Shown: one piece after another, positions 38,991 to 50,280 of the stretch
Position numbering within the stretch: the stretch's first letter is position 1
Layout of the letters: each line of letters starts with the position of its first letter
Assembly: GCA_002914845.1 (NCBI GenBank)
Contig: JXTC01000094.1
Span: 474,721 to 538,720, forward strand
Direction: 5' to 3'
Source of the DNA: Trema orientale
Lineage: Eukaryota > Streptophyta > Magnoliopsida > Rosales > Cannabaceae
DNA length: 64,000 nt
Made by a program: the position numbers and the translations under genes
The notes under the pieces: model-generated
Database searches by the model: none
What the model saw: only the letters and a program-made list of their open reading frames with translations
What the model was told of the DNA's origin: nothing

Positions 38991-40355
38991 AGAGAGCTAG
39001 CTAAAATAATCTAGAATTGTGAATTTTTAAGCCAAAGTTTCCATGACTCAAAGCTCAAAACCTCATCTTTTATCTCTATGAATTGTAATGAGGAAATGAA
39101 ATATGAAGCTTCTGGTATGAGTTAGATACTCCACCAGGACGATCAAGTCGGACATCGCCAGAAATGAAAGAGGAAGAGATGACATCGTCGGTGTTGAAAG
39201 AGAAGAGGCAGAGTGAGGGAAGACTCCTTAGATATGAGCTAGAGAAGACCAGCAGAGAGGGGGAAACAAAAGTGTCAGTTTTCAACAAAATGTCGTATGA
39301 ACATTTTAAAAAACTGAAGTACCATATTTTTGATATATTTTTTTTAAATCTAGTGTTTTGCCTAATTTTCTCCTACTTAGAAAGAAAAATACTAATAACA
39401 TTTTACATTTCACTTTGACATTGTAACTAAAAAGGAAGTCATAATTAGATAAAACTAAAAAATAAATTTATAATGGGTGGCTTTATTGTCACATTTCTGT
39501 TTACCTTTTTCCAGATTATTTCTTAAACTACACCTTTAATTGAAACTTAAATTTTAATTACTACTTTTAATATATCCTTAATTTTTTCTAAAAGATCCCT
39601 TAGCCTAATTTCGACCATTCTCTCCCCACCCCCATCTCATACCAGTTAATCCATCATCTCCTTTCTTTTCTTCTATTCCGCGAAATTTTTGTTTTGTTTT
39701 GTTTCTTTGTTTTTTTTTTTTTATATCAAATAATAGGACTCCATTAATTAGGTGAGGATAATCCAAAATCCGTTACTAAAGATGCACAAACATTAAATTA
39801 AATACTGAGCCACTCACAGTTCTTCCATGAAGCTTAAACTGGATGCATGTCTTCTTTTCTGCTTCTTTTTTAGTTTTACCTTTTTCTGATACACTTTATG
39901 AGAAATTGAAAAAAAAAAAGAAAAGAAAAAACTCATCTTGTTATATAAATCCTTCAATGAGATGCATATGCTTAAAAATGATATTACCAGATTTGTATTG
40001 ACATGGAGTGTGGGGAAAACAAATCAAAGGCTTTTGCTATATGAAAATATTTAATTAACTCTTGTATAATAATTCAAAATGAATTTAATTGGACTATTTG
40101 TTTCATTAACAAGAGAATTAAGGTTTAAGATTAATTGCTTGTTATAGCAATGGGTGGAAAGAGCTTTTTAGAAAGTATTTAGAGAGATTGTGTAGACAAT
40201 TTTATTTTTATTTTTTTCCATATTTGTACAAAAATGTAATTCTAATCAAGGCCTTTGTAGTAATAAAAACAAATTAATGAAAAGAAGGTAGAGGGAGTAG
40301 ACAGAGGGTTGACAATAGATTCACCGATATATAAAATATATAGGTTGAAATAAAA
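38991..40355. other. Intergenic DNA, no gene seen
   Basis: About 39080-39290 is somewhat purine- and GC-richer and has short open frames on both strands, but nothing recognisable. The rest is AT-rich with homopolymer runs. Confidence 0.3.
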
Positions 40356-40886
40356 GGATAATCTCAAAAACACCCCCCTCTATTTTAGTTAAATACTATT
40401 GTTAATCCTCTGTTATCATTAAATCAAAAAGTATCTCCTCTTTTTTTAAAAAAAAAAAATAGGAAAAAGTAACCCTCCTCATTTTTTTGATCAAATTTTT
40501 TACTAAATATTTTCTTAAAGGACAACAATACTCTTAGAATATTGATATCTAAACAACTCATATTTTTTAATCTTTTTTATTACAAAAAAAAGTCTTAAAA
40601 ATTATTGCCAAAAGAAGAATTATCAACATCATTCTGTAATCTAAAACAAGTGATTTTCGTTTTTTTTTTCTCTAAAAAAATTTAGATATATATAGAATTA
40701 TTTGTAATAGGTTTTATTATATGAGGGTATTTTACATATTTTACATTCCAAGTTTGACCAAAAAGATAAATACGATATACTTTTTTTCAGTTTTGAAAAA
40801 TAGAAAGAATATTTTGGATTCTATAAGAACAAATGGTTAACTACGATATTTAGTTAAAATAGAAATGGTGGTTTTTGGATTATTCC
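40356..40886. mobile_element. MITE with long terminal inverted repeats, 531 bp
   Basis: The left end (GGATAATCTCAAAAACACCC... ATTTTAGTTAAATA) matches the complement of the right end (GGAATAATCCAAAAACCACC... ATTTTAACTAAATA) over about 40-45 bp at roughly 80% by eye. The inside is AT-rich and non-coding. No certain target duplication. Possibly Mutator-like. Confidence 0.6.
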
Positions 40887-41320
40887 CTAAAAATAATATG
40901 GTACTATAATAAATCATAATACGTCAACTGGATGAAATTCATTACATACGGTATATATTCAAATACTTAATGTGCACGGAAGATCACATCATATCGCATT
41001 GAGGCTATTAGATAAAGATTCAAGACAGCTCCTTTCAGAAACTTTCTTTCGTCATATATTGTATTATTAATGTACACAGACCGATCGCGCAATGGTTCCC
41101 GCATCAAAAAAGCAACTTGTTATGGAGCTTGAACCGAAACAAGTAGGACAAAACTTAAATACATCAGCAAAATATAAAATAAAGCTGAAGCCGAGTACTA
41201 TATATTACTACTAAAAATATGAGTATAAGCGATCTTGACTAATTATTAGTTTATAAATATTTCACATCCTAACCAATTAAAAAGTACAATATTCAGACTC
41301 TTCCATCAATTATTCGTGCT

Positions 41321-41765
41321 GGAAATCTTCTATGATCAAAGTTGATAACCATGTAGAATCAAGTGGTCCTCGCACAAAGTAAGAACAAAAATAATGGTGA
41401 CAACATTGAAGTAGCAATTGTATATTATTCTATTTTTTCCCCTTCGATAATACTAACTTATTTTCAATTAAATATCGATCGTACCAAAATATCTTTCTTT
41501 TCGGATTTATTAACTTACTTTATGAATACAGTCACCTTCTAATAAAAAAAATACAATTATCAGACAAATCCATTATTATTATTATTATTTGTGGAAATTT
41601 TCAACGAAGAGTTTATAACCTCATTATAAATTAAGTGGTCCTTGCATAAAGCTGCGCAAATTGACAAGTAGAAGTTTCATATTTTTCATAGTTCTTTTTC
41701 CCTCTGGATAGTATACATATCCTTAACTTCAATTAAAAGATCGTACGAATATCACTTTCTTCGTA
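41321..41765 (+). repeat. Diverged direct duplication upstream of gene B
   Basis: Copy 1 (41321-41504) and copy 2 (41592-41765) share the order GGAAAT, AAGTGGTCCT, CAATTAAA and GATCGTAC followed by a CTTTCTT tract, with many substitutions. They lie about 0.7-1.1 kb upstream of gene B. Confidence 0.5.
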
Positions 41766-41940
41766 TGATATATGAAAAGAAAGGACAGAGGTGTCTTTTT
41801 TTTCTCAATCGCCACTATTTATAACTAAATCAGAGTCGGTATGCGATCACATCAAAACCTGCACATATTGATTACAAAGAATAACTGGTAAGATGGTCCC
41901 AAATCAGCATTATTGCAATATAATTAAGCAATATATATTT

Positions 41941-42154
41941 GGAGGACTTCTCAATGGTTACAATTTTTTTGTGACCATGAATGGATACTAAAAAAAATAG
42001 TGATAGCATTAAATTTTTTTGATAGTAATAAATAGCATTAAATGTTTTTGACCAACCACCAAACTAATCACCACCGTAGGATATTAGATCTAACGGCTTA
42101 AACCATTGTAACCATCCATGGGTAAATATTGTTGTAACCATTTAAACCAAACCC
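41941..42154. mobile_element. MITE in the gene B promoter (family X, copy 2)
   Basis: 214 bp, in the opposite orientation to 18329-18532. Begins GGAGGACTTCTCAATGGTT and ends near ACCAAACCC. The flanks ATATATATTT and ATTTATATTT differ at one of ten positions, consistent with a 9-10 bp Mutator-type target duplication. It ends about 330 bp before the ATG of gene B. Confidence 0.75.
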
Positions 42155-42390
42155 ATTTATATTTATATATATGTGTGTCATAAATAGTCACATCCTTATA
42201 ATAAAACGGCTGCTAGCCTTAATTTTAATTGATTGAAATTGTTAAATATACATGGCCAAAACGCTTAATTATTAGTTTTTTTTCCTTTTAACATTTTAAA
42301 ACACACTGCCAGACAAGTACTCAGCTTATGAGAACATTAAGTTTACAGCATTCACAAGGGGTACAAATGGTCGTACTATTTATGACACAT

Positions 42391-42400
42391 TATATATAAA
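42391..42400 (+). promoter_or_regulatory. Probable TATA box of dioxygenase gene B
   Basis: TATATATAAA, about 82 bp upstream of the ATG. Confidence 0.55.
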
Positions 42401-42481
42401 TACATTATAACATTTGCAATTAAAATGACAACATTGATCAGCTAGCACCATTCCAAGTATTGAGAGGTGAGAAAGAACATT

Positions 42482-43621
42482 ATGGGATCTAAAACAGAAC
42501 AAATCAAGATTCCCATTATAGATTTCACCGACGAAAACTTGAAGCCCGGATCAGACTCATGGGTGTTGGCCTGCAACCAAATCCGTCATGCGTTGGAAGA
42601 GTATGGCTGCTTTGAAGCGGTTTATGATAAAGTACCACTAGAACTATACAAATCAATTTTTTCTGCAGCTGAAGAGTTATTTGATCTTCCAATTCAAACT
42701 AAACAGCAAAAAATCAGTGACAGGCCAGGGTGTGGCTATGTTGGTCAAATTCCCATCATTCCTCTGTATGAATCTATGGAAGTTGATAATCCAACAACTT
42801 TCCAAAGTGTTGAACATTTTACCAACACCATGTGGCCTAATGGGAATGATAGTTTCCGGTATTGTTTTTGATCCACAAAGTTTTATATTTTTCTATTTGC
42901 TTTTGGTGGCTAATTCTGAGTCTTTATATTGATTTTAAAACAGTGAGGGTGTTCATTCCTTCTCAAAGCCGGTGGTAGAGTTATATGACTTGGCAACAAG
43001 AATGGTCTTTGATAGCTTCGGCATAGGGAGATTGCACAATTCTAACATGGAGTCAACCTCTTACGGTCTCCGATTGTTCAAATTCAGAACACGTCAGACG
43101 AACGACACTGAAGTTGGAGTGCCAACTCATACAGACAAGACTTTCATAACCATTCTTAAACAAAATCAAGTCGATGGCTTACAGATTAGAACAAAGGATG
43201 ATCAATACATTGATGTAAAACCCAGTTTTTCATCATTTATGTTCATTGCAGGGGACGCATTAATGGTATGATCACCATGCCTCGTTTGATTTAACATAAA
43301 ATAAAATGATTAATACTATGAACAACTATGAATTATATATAAGAGATTTATGAAACTATGTTCTGTTGATTTTAGGCATGGACTAATGGCAAAATACGTG
43401 CTTGTGAACATCGAGTAATCGCAAAAGAAGGCAAACCTGCTCGATACTCCATTGGATTGTTCTCCTTTGTTAATGGGGTGATGCATGCTCCTGAAGAGCT
43501 AGTTAACGATGAATGGCCTTTGCAATATAAACCATTTGATCATTTTAATTTCCTTCGTTTTTATTTTATGGAAGGAGGAACAGAATTTGCATGTCCCATT
43601 AAATCCTACTGTGGTGTTTGA
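42482..43621 (+). CDS. AOP1-like: AOP-like 2-oxoglutarate-dependent dioxygenase B, 3 exons, 314 aa
   Basis: Fe(II)/2-oxoglutarate oxygenase, probably cytosolic; substrate unknown. Exons 42482-42858, 42944-43265 and 43376-43621 join in frame and end CPIKSYCGV. Start is MGSKTEQ, the same MGS start as genes A and C. N-terminal marks are IIDFTDENLKPGSDSW and EEYGCF, then GYVGQIP and TMWPNGND. Iron ligands are H188-T-D190 and H245 (CEHRVIAK); the 2OG site is intact as R256-Y-S258. Introns are short (85 and 110 bp). It is very similar to gene C and almost identical, over the shared part, to the truncated copy downstream. No lesion is visible, so it is probably functional. Confidence 0.92.
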
Positions 43622-45583
43622 CAACTATATCTTGTCATCAGGACATGAATCCTTTTGCTATATATATATATATATGTGTGTTCCTCTAAATAATGAACTA
43701 TCCAAGAAGAAAGTAGTACTTGTATAATTACTTTACCTCATTAATGTTTGATATACACTTTATGTTTTTCACTCTCTTGTTTTCTTACTATTTTCTCTCG
43801 TTTTCGACTTTATTGTAATGACAATATTACTGTACTCAATGAATGTTCGTTCTTGCTAGTAAGATTATCACACTTAACAATTCTCTGTGCTCGATCGAAT
43901 AGTTACATAAACATTTGCTACGATATAAAATATGAATCCATGCCCTTCTGTTTTTAATGTATTTATATAATTAAAAAAAAAAAAGAGACACTCAACTTGA
44001 TTTTCTTTTCACTTGGGAAAAACCGCTACATTGACGACAGAGAAAAGAAAGGAAACAAACAGTACCAAAACAAAGACAACCCCTTCCAAAAAGGACTAAA
44101 AGGCGGCAAAATGGGCGGGCCGGCCCGCCCATGATGGGCTTGAGAGGGTGAACGGGCCGGGCCGCCGGTCCATCTCGTCCAAAATAAAATAGGGCCCAAT
44201 CCGGGCCCGTTGGTCCGTTGGATTTTTTGACGGGCCAATACCGGGCCAGGTCCGAGACGGGCTAAAATGGGGCGGGCCAGCCCGGCCCGTTTTTTTTTTT
44301 GGCTACTATTTGATTTTTTTTTTAATAATTTTTTTTAAACATGTTAAGTTTAAACTTTTTAATTGAATTTTCATTTAAAAAAAGTGATAATATAAACTAA
44401 ATATGTTTTCTATTGTTAAAAAATTAATAATAATTAAATAGGATATTAAGAAAAATAATGAGAAAAATAAATTTGAAATATTGAAATTTGATTTTATTGA
44501 TGATCATTTATTATAATTCAAAGTATTACTTGAAAAATCTAGTATATCATTAATTATGTGTTTATGACTCATCATCATCATTCATGTACAAGTTATTGAA
44601 ATTTTCGCCCAATTCTAATAACTTTTCTATAAACTACAAACTAATGAACTACTATCTTAATTGTAAAAAATTACAATTGAATTGAAATTAAAAACAAAGT
44701 CTTGTAGAACTACTAAGTTACTAACTATTTAACTAGTAACTACAAACTATTATACTAGTAATAATAGTAAATAACTAAATATACTACAAATTAAATAAAT
44801 TAAAAAGATAAGTGTGATAAATAAATTAAATCGTACCTTCAATTAAGCTTTATGAGTTGTGGAGAATTTAGACTTTGGAGACTATAAAATATAATTACGA
44901 ATAATTAGTAAATAGTAATTACATAAGAGAAAAAAAGATAAAATTGAGAATATAATTAGAGATTTAGAGAAAAAGAATGAGAGAATAAGAGAGTATTTGA
45001 AAATTATAAGTGTGAAAAAAGAGTGGAGAATGTAAGGTATTTGTAGTGTAAAAAAATATATTTTTTTATTTAAAAAAAATAGTTTAAACTTAAAAAAAAA
45101 AGAAGATATAAGCATATATACCCAACGGTAACAAATGTTACCGTTGGAAAGATGGACACAAGTCTAGGCCCTTACAATTTTTTTTTTTTTTTTAAGATTT
45201 AAGGGCCTAAAAAAAAAAGAAAAAAAAGGGCCAGGCCGGCGCATGACCGGGCCGCGAATCCCAGGCCCAGGGCCCGGCTTGGCTCGAACCCTAAAAATAC
45301 CGGGCCGGCCCGCGAGCCACTCTACCAGGCCGGAGGCCAGCCCGTTGGGCCCGGCCCGAATTGCCAATACTAAAAACAAGTCTGAGAGGATTTAAAAAAA
45401 TAAATAATTCACAAAGTTACACTCTTAATTAATTTATATATGGCATAAAAGTAAATAAATTGAGACAGAGTGGCTTAATATTCTTTGGTCTTTAAGAAAG
45501 TTTACAGGAAAAAGTACGTGTTAACAAATTAAATACACTATAGCGTCTGAGTAAGATCAAATAAACGTTTGTAGGTAACACAC
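43108..45583 (+). repeat. Tandem duplication unit 1 (gene B 3' half plus flank)
   Basis: Starts at CTGAAGTTGGAG inside exon 2 of gene B and runs to GTAGGTAACACAC. It is repeated as unit 2 at 45592-46790 in the same order and orientation. It is 1.27 kb longer because of the hAT-like insertion at 44102-45368. The two units differ by scattered substitutions and small indels. Confidence 0.85.
44102..45368. mobile_element. Non-autonomous hAT-like element with CGGGCC arrays
   Basis: 1267 bp. ACTAAAA stands on both sides (44095-44101 and 45369-45375) and occurs once at the matching empty site in unit 2 (46570-46576). The ends GGCGGCAAAATGGGCGGG and, on the other strand, ATTGGCAATTCGGGCCGGG are imperfect inverted repeats. 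Both terminal arms (about 200 bp) are packed with GGGCC/CGGCCCG motifs; the middle is AT-rich. No transposase. Confidence 0.85.
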
Positions 45584-45591
45584 TATAGCGT

Positions 45592-46105
45592 CTGAAGTTG
45601 GAGTGCCAACTCATACAGACAAGACTTTCATAACCATTCTTAAACAAAATGAAGTCGATGGCTTACAGATTAGAACAAAGGATGATCAATACATTGATGT
45701 AAAACCCAGTTTTTCATCATTTATGTTCATTGCAGGGTACGCATTAGTGGTATGATCACCATGCCTTGTTTGATTTAAAATAAAATAAAATGATTAATGC
45801 TATGAACAACTATGAACTATATATAAGAGATTTGTGAAACTATGTTTTGTTGATTTTAGGCATGGACTAATGGCAAAATACGTGCTTGTGAACATCGAGT
45901 AATCGCGAAAGAAGGCAAACCTGCTCGATACTCCATTGGATTGTTCTCCTTTGTTAATGGGCTGATGCATGTTCCTGAAGAGCTAGTTAACGATGAATGG
46001 CCTTTGCAATATAAACCATTTGATCGTTTTAGTTTCCTTCGTTTTTATTTTATGGAAGGAGGAACAGAATTTGCATGTCCCATTAAATCCTACTGTGGTG
46101 TCTGA
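45592..46105 (+). pseudogene. Truncated duplicate (B') of dioxygenase gene B
   Basis: Holds only the 3' part of exon 2 (45592-45749), the second intron and exon 3 (45860-46105, ending CPIKSYCGV). Exon 1, the first intron, the first half of exon 2 and any promoter are absent because the duplication began inside exon 2. What remains is in frame: it keeps the H-T-D motif, the distal His and RYS. The conserved Asp in IAGDAL is Tyr (GAC to TAC), and the Met before the splice site is Val. It is a pseudogene by structure. Confidence 0.88.
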
Positions 46106-46790
46106 CAACTCTTGCCATCAGGACATGAATCCTTTCGTTATATATACATATATATATTTATATATATGTTCCTCTGAATAATGAAATGTCCAAGAAGAAA
46201 GTAGTACTTGTATAATTACACTACCTCATTAATGTTTGATGTACACTGTATCTGTTCTTCACTCTTTTGTTTTCTTACTATTTTCTCTAGTTTTCAACTT
46301 TATTGTAATAACAATATTACTGTAGTCAATGTTCATTCTTGTTAGTAAGATTATCACACTAACAATTCTCTGTGCTCGATCGAATAGTTACCTAAACATT
46401 TGCTACGATATAAAATATGAATCCATGCCCTTCTGTTTTTAATGTATTAAAAAAAATAAAAAACTCAACTTGATTTTCTTTTCACTTAGGAAAAACCTCT
46501 ACATTGAGAACGGAGAAAAGAAGGAAAACAAACATAGCACCAAAACAAAGACAACCCATTGCAAAAAGGACTAAAACAAGTCTGAGGGGATTTAAAAGAA
46601 TTAATAAAATTCACAAAGTTACATCTTAATTAATTTATATATGGCATTAAAGTAAACAAATCGAGCCAGCCTAATATTTTTTGGTCTTTAAGAAAGTTTA
46701 CAGGTAAAAGCACATGTGTTAACAAATTAAATACACTGTAGCTTCTGACTAAGATCAAATAAACGTTTGTAGGAAACACACCCTCTATAT
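45592..46790 (+). repeat. Tandem duplication unit 2
   Basis: Second copy of the gene B 3' half and about 690 bp of 3' flank, without the hAT-like insertion. Ends near GTAGGAAACACACC, after which the two units no longer match. Confidence 0.8.
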
Positions 46791-48690
46791 GTTATATATG
46801 AGTGGAGTTGGTGGCGCGCGAACTTAAGTACGGAACACCAAAATGTGGGTTGTATTAGCTTATAAATTAAGCATAATAGTTTGAGTATGACATGACATGT
46901 TAGCGTGCATAATATGTGTTAGATGTTAGAATGTCATACATTTATGAAAGTAATGTTTGAAATTAGTGTATTTTGTCAAAATGATGAGGAATTACAAGTA
47001 ATTATGATTTAGTACATGTCAATTACCTAATTGGGAGGTGCTTTAATCTAATTATTAGACTAATGTTTGAAAATTAATTTTGTACTAATTTAATTAGAAT
47101 ATAATTAATTTATAATCAATAGTTAGGCAAATATTTCTCACTTTTTTTTTTAAATTCCCTTTGTGTTAAAGAAGCTTTATATTTAATTTATTGCCTTGAT
47201 TTTTTTTTTTTTTTTTTTTTTACATTTGAATGATGTGATAATAAAAATTCATAAAATATGGCATTAGTTTTTTTTTTTAATTTTTAATTACCTCTTAAAT
47301 GGGCTAATTTTGGCTCAAATAGACTATCATGTCTAGCTACGTGAAATGAAACCACAAAACATGATACGGTAAAACATGAGCGAATGGACAATGCCGCGCC
47401 AGCAATTTAGGACTTTGGATTAACACAGCATTACACAAAGGAGAAAAATGTTATATGCACGACAAGAAAGCACAATTTTGTGCAAACTTGTAGTGTCTGC
47501 ACGGCCCGCTTACTAAACTACACTTTCTCCAAATGCTACTCAGGCAGCCGGTGGCAGGCCTCCCCTTACCCGATCTGCATTTCTTTTTTTTTTTTTTTTG
47601 AATGTTTCGGCAGCTCATACTGTAAGATATGTAGAATAACTAATCCAGCAAATGGTAGAAAATTTCAAATATCATCAAAAAATAATTTTAGATAAAAGTT
47701 TTAAGGCGATCTATTAATTTCATCATTTAATGATTCATTTACCCTATTCTGGTGACAATTTCTATGTCAAATGATGCAGGGATATTCTTCAAGGGAATAA
47801 ACGGTGATTATTCCATTCTTACTAAGAAAATGTTAATAGTATACGTACTTACTGGTTTATATGTAAAGTCTCAGCATGAACCAGCTTTTTAATTAAGAGA
47901 CTGGCCTAGCGTTTGTATTTGTTATTTACTGAGTTATAATTATGAAGAAGTGAAATTAACAAATTACGCTAAATTAATAATGATAGTAGTATTGATTAAT
48001 GACAAAGATAAACTTTTCAACTAGTCACAAATTGATCATCACATGATGTTGTGTGTAATATCATTTTTTAAATTGACGTGATATGATCAAAATTCAGCTG
48101 ATAAAATATAACATTGTTATGCATTGTAGAGAATATACCTAACGAAATGTTTTAAATATGTCAACCTGACGCAATCAGATCAGGTAATAGACTTTTTTTT
48201 TCAAATTAAACGATTGGCAGAGACCTTAAATTTACTTGAAAATGAGTTTTGCGTATTATACTCATTGAAGATTTTAAATTCAAATTAAAAAAAAAAAAAT
48301 CAAACGCAATTAATTAATATTCATGCAGTTTCTTAATACTGTATTACTCGTCGATGTGATGTGTGTATAGGATATAGCAGCATGTACCATCATTTCTCTT
48401 AAAACAAACGCGTTATCGTTTTCACCGATCTATTATCCAAATATAGAATCTGAATTTTGATTAAATTTTAATTTCAAAATAATGCTAAAGGTACGGTGGT
48501 GCTCAATCAATAATATTCTTTATTTGCAGTGGTCCTAATAGTGAGATTATCTAACCTGACACTATACTTGAGCTTGACAAAATAGATATACAAAACCCAT
48601 CACATCCAAATCGAAATAGAAAATGCAAAGCTTAAAGTTTTTATAACAAACACCCTAATATTGTTTCTGCTCAACAAAATTCGGGATGCT
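46791..48690. other. Intergenic DNA between B' and gene C
   Basis: AT-rich with several T-runs (for example about 47202-47221 and 47584-47600). A region at about 47480-47580 is richer in GC but has no recognisable coding signal. No repeat shared with other parts was noticed. Confidence 0.35.
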
Positions 48691-48696
48691 GCTATA

Positions 48697-48704
48697 TATA
48701 TAAA
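48697..48704 (+). promoter_or_regulatory. Probable TATA box of dioxygenase gene C
   Basis: TATATAAA, 114 bp upstream of the ATG. The leader between about 48768 and 48810 is almost pure GAAA-type purine tract. Confidence 0.55.
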
Positions 48705-48810
48705 CAGAATAAGGAACTGCATTAAAGCATTCCCAAGATCAGTGACCAGATTGGGCAGGGGTGATTGAAAGAAAAAAAAGAAAGAAAAGAAAAGAAAAAA
48801 AAAATATAAT

Positions 48811-50280
48811 ATGGGATCTGAAATAGAGGAGTATAAGAATATGATTCCTGTTATAGATTTCACTGATGAAAACTTGAAGCCTGGATCTGAATCATGGGTC
48901 TTGGCTTGTGCAAAAGTCCGTTATGGTTTAGAGGAGTATGGTTGTTTTGAAGCTGTTTATGATGAAGTTCCTATACAGCTTCACAACTCTGTTTTTGCAG
49001 TAGCCAAAGAGTTGTTTGATCTTCCAATTGAAACTAAAAGGCAGAAAACTAGCGATAGGCCAGGATCGAATTATGTGGGCCAAAACCCTATTCTTCCTCT
49101 CTATGAATCTCTGGGATTTGATAATCCAACATCTTATGAAGCAGCTGAATCTTTCACTAGAACTATGTGGCCTCTAGGGAATGATCACTTTCGGTATAGT
49201 ACTAAACTCTGTTCATACACAAAAAATCTTATTAAAAAAGTCCCATTTGTAGTTTATTTGTTTCTTTTTTTCACTTTGTTGATCTGACTTGATATTTTTC
49301 TTTATTTGAACAAGTGAAAGTGTTCGTTCCTTCTCAAAGCCGATGGCAGAATTGTATGAAATGGCAACAAGAATGGTGTTTGAGAGCTATGGCCTAGGGA
49401 GACTTCATGACTCTCATGTGGAATCAACCTTTTATCGTCTTCGGTTCTTTAAGTACAGAACGCCGGAGACGAATGAAACCAATGTAGGATTGCAAACTCA
49501 CACAGACAAAACTTTCATAACCATACTTCATCAACATGAAGTTGACGGTTTGCAGATAAGAACAAAGGATGATCAATATATTGATGTTAAGCCCAAGTTT
49601 TCATCCTTTTTGTTTATTGCAGGCGACGCATGCATGGTGGGTGTGGTGATATATGTTAGATGTAATTACATTTTATAACTTGCAATATCTTGACTCTTTC
49701 TTCAATTTATACCTTACATTGCAACATTACCCTCTAAATTTTAGAATTGTTACTAATTTATATTCTTTTTGATTCAAACACTAATCTCTCTCACTCCATT
49801 TAGTTTTAATTCAAATTGATTTGTAATTATGTAATAAATCCAACAAACTTTCAGCAAATTTATCAGTCACAATATAGGTGTTTAACTCAAACTAGAAATG
49901 ATTTTGACACAATTTTTAATGTGAAGGATAATATTGATAATAATCAAAATATATTCACTATATAATTGTAACTAGCATAAAAATAACAAACGTAAATTAA
50001 ATAAATATTTTAAGATATTATTTTGTTGATTCAGGCATGGAGTAACGACAGAATACGTGCTTGTGAGCATAGAGTGATACTAAAAGAAGACCAACCTAGA
50101 TACTCACTCGGAGTTTACTCTCTTGTCAATGGGGTAATGGAGGTTCCTGAAGAGTTGATTGACGAAGAATTTCCATTGCGATACAAACCAATTGATCATT
50201 TGAGTTTTCTTTTTCAGTTCTTTACTGATGATGCGATAAGATATTCGGCATGCCCTATTAAAACCTCCTTTGGTGTTTGA
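48811..50280 (+). CDS. AOP1-like: AOP-like 2-oxoglutarate-dependent dioxygenase C, 3 exons, 316 aa
   Basis: Fe(II)/2-oxoglutarate oxygenase of the AOP group; substrate unknown. Exons 48811-49193, 49315-49636 and 50035-50280 join in frame. N-terminal marks are VIDFTDENLKPGSESW, EEYGCF, NYVGQNP and TMWPLGND. Iron ligands are H190-T-D192 and H247 (CEHRVILK); the 2OG site is R257-Y-S259. The end CPIKTSFGV departs from the CPIK(A/S)YCGV ending of genes A and B. Exon 2 is nearly colinear with gene B (shared DGLQIRTKDDQYIDVKP). Intron 2 is longer (398 bp) than in gene B. Intact and probably functional. An in-frame ATG 11 codons downstream is less likely because MGS is shared by the family. Confidence 0.93.

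Noticed and set aside
39076..39418. Overlapping frames on both strands near 39.2 kb
   Set aside because: No conserved motif, no splice partners and no support from neighbours.
44026..44238. Minus-strand Pro/Gly-rich frame
   Set aside because: Crosses the left arm of the hAT-like element at 44102 and has no family resemblance.
20532..50280. Glucosinolate biosynthesis cluster
   Set aside because: The genes are AOP-like, but that pathway is confined to Brassicales and no other pathway gene is present; family resemblance alone does not set the substrate.
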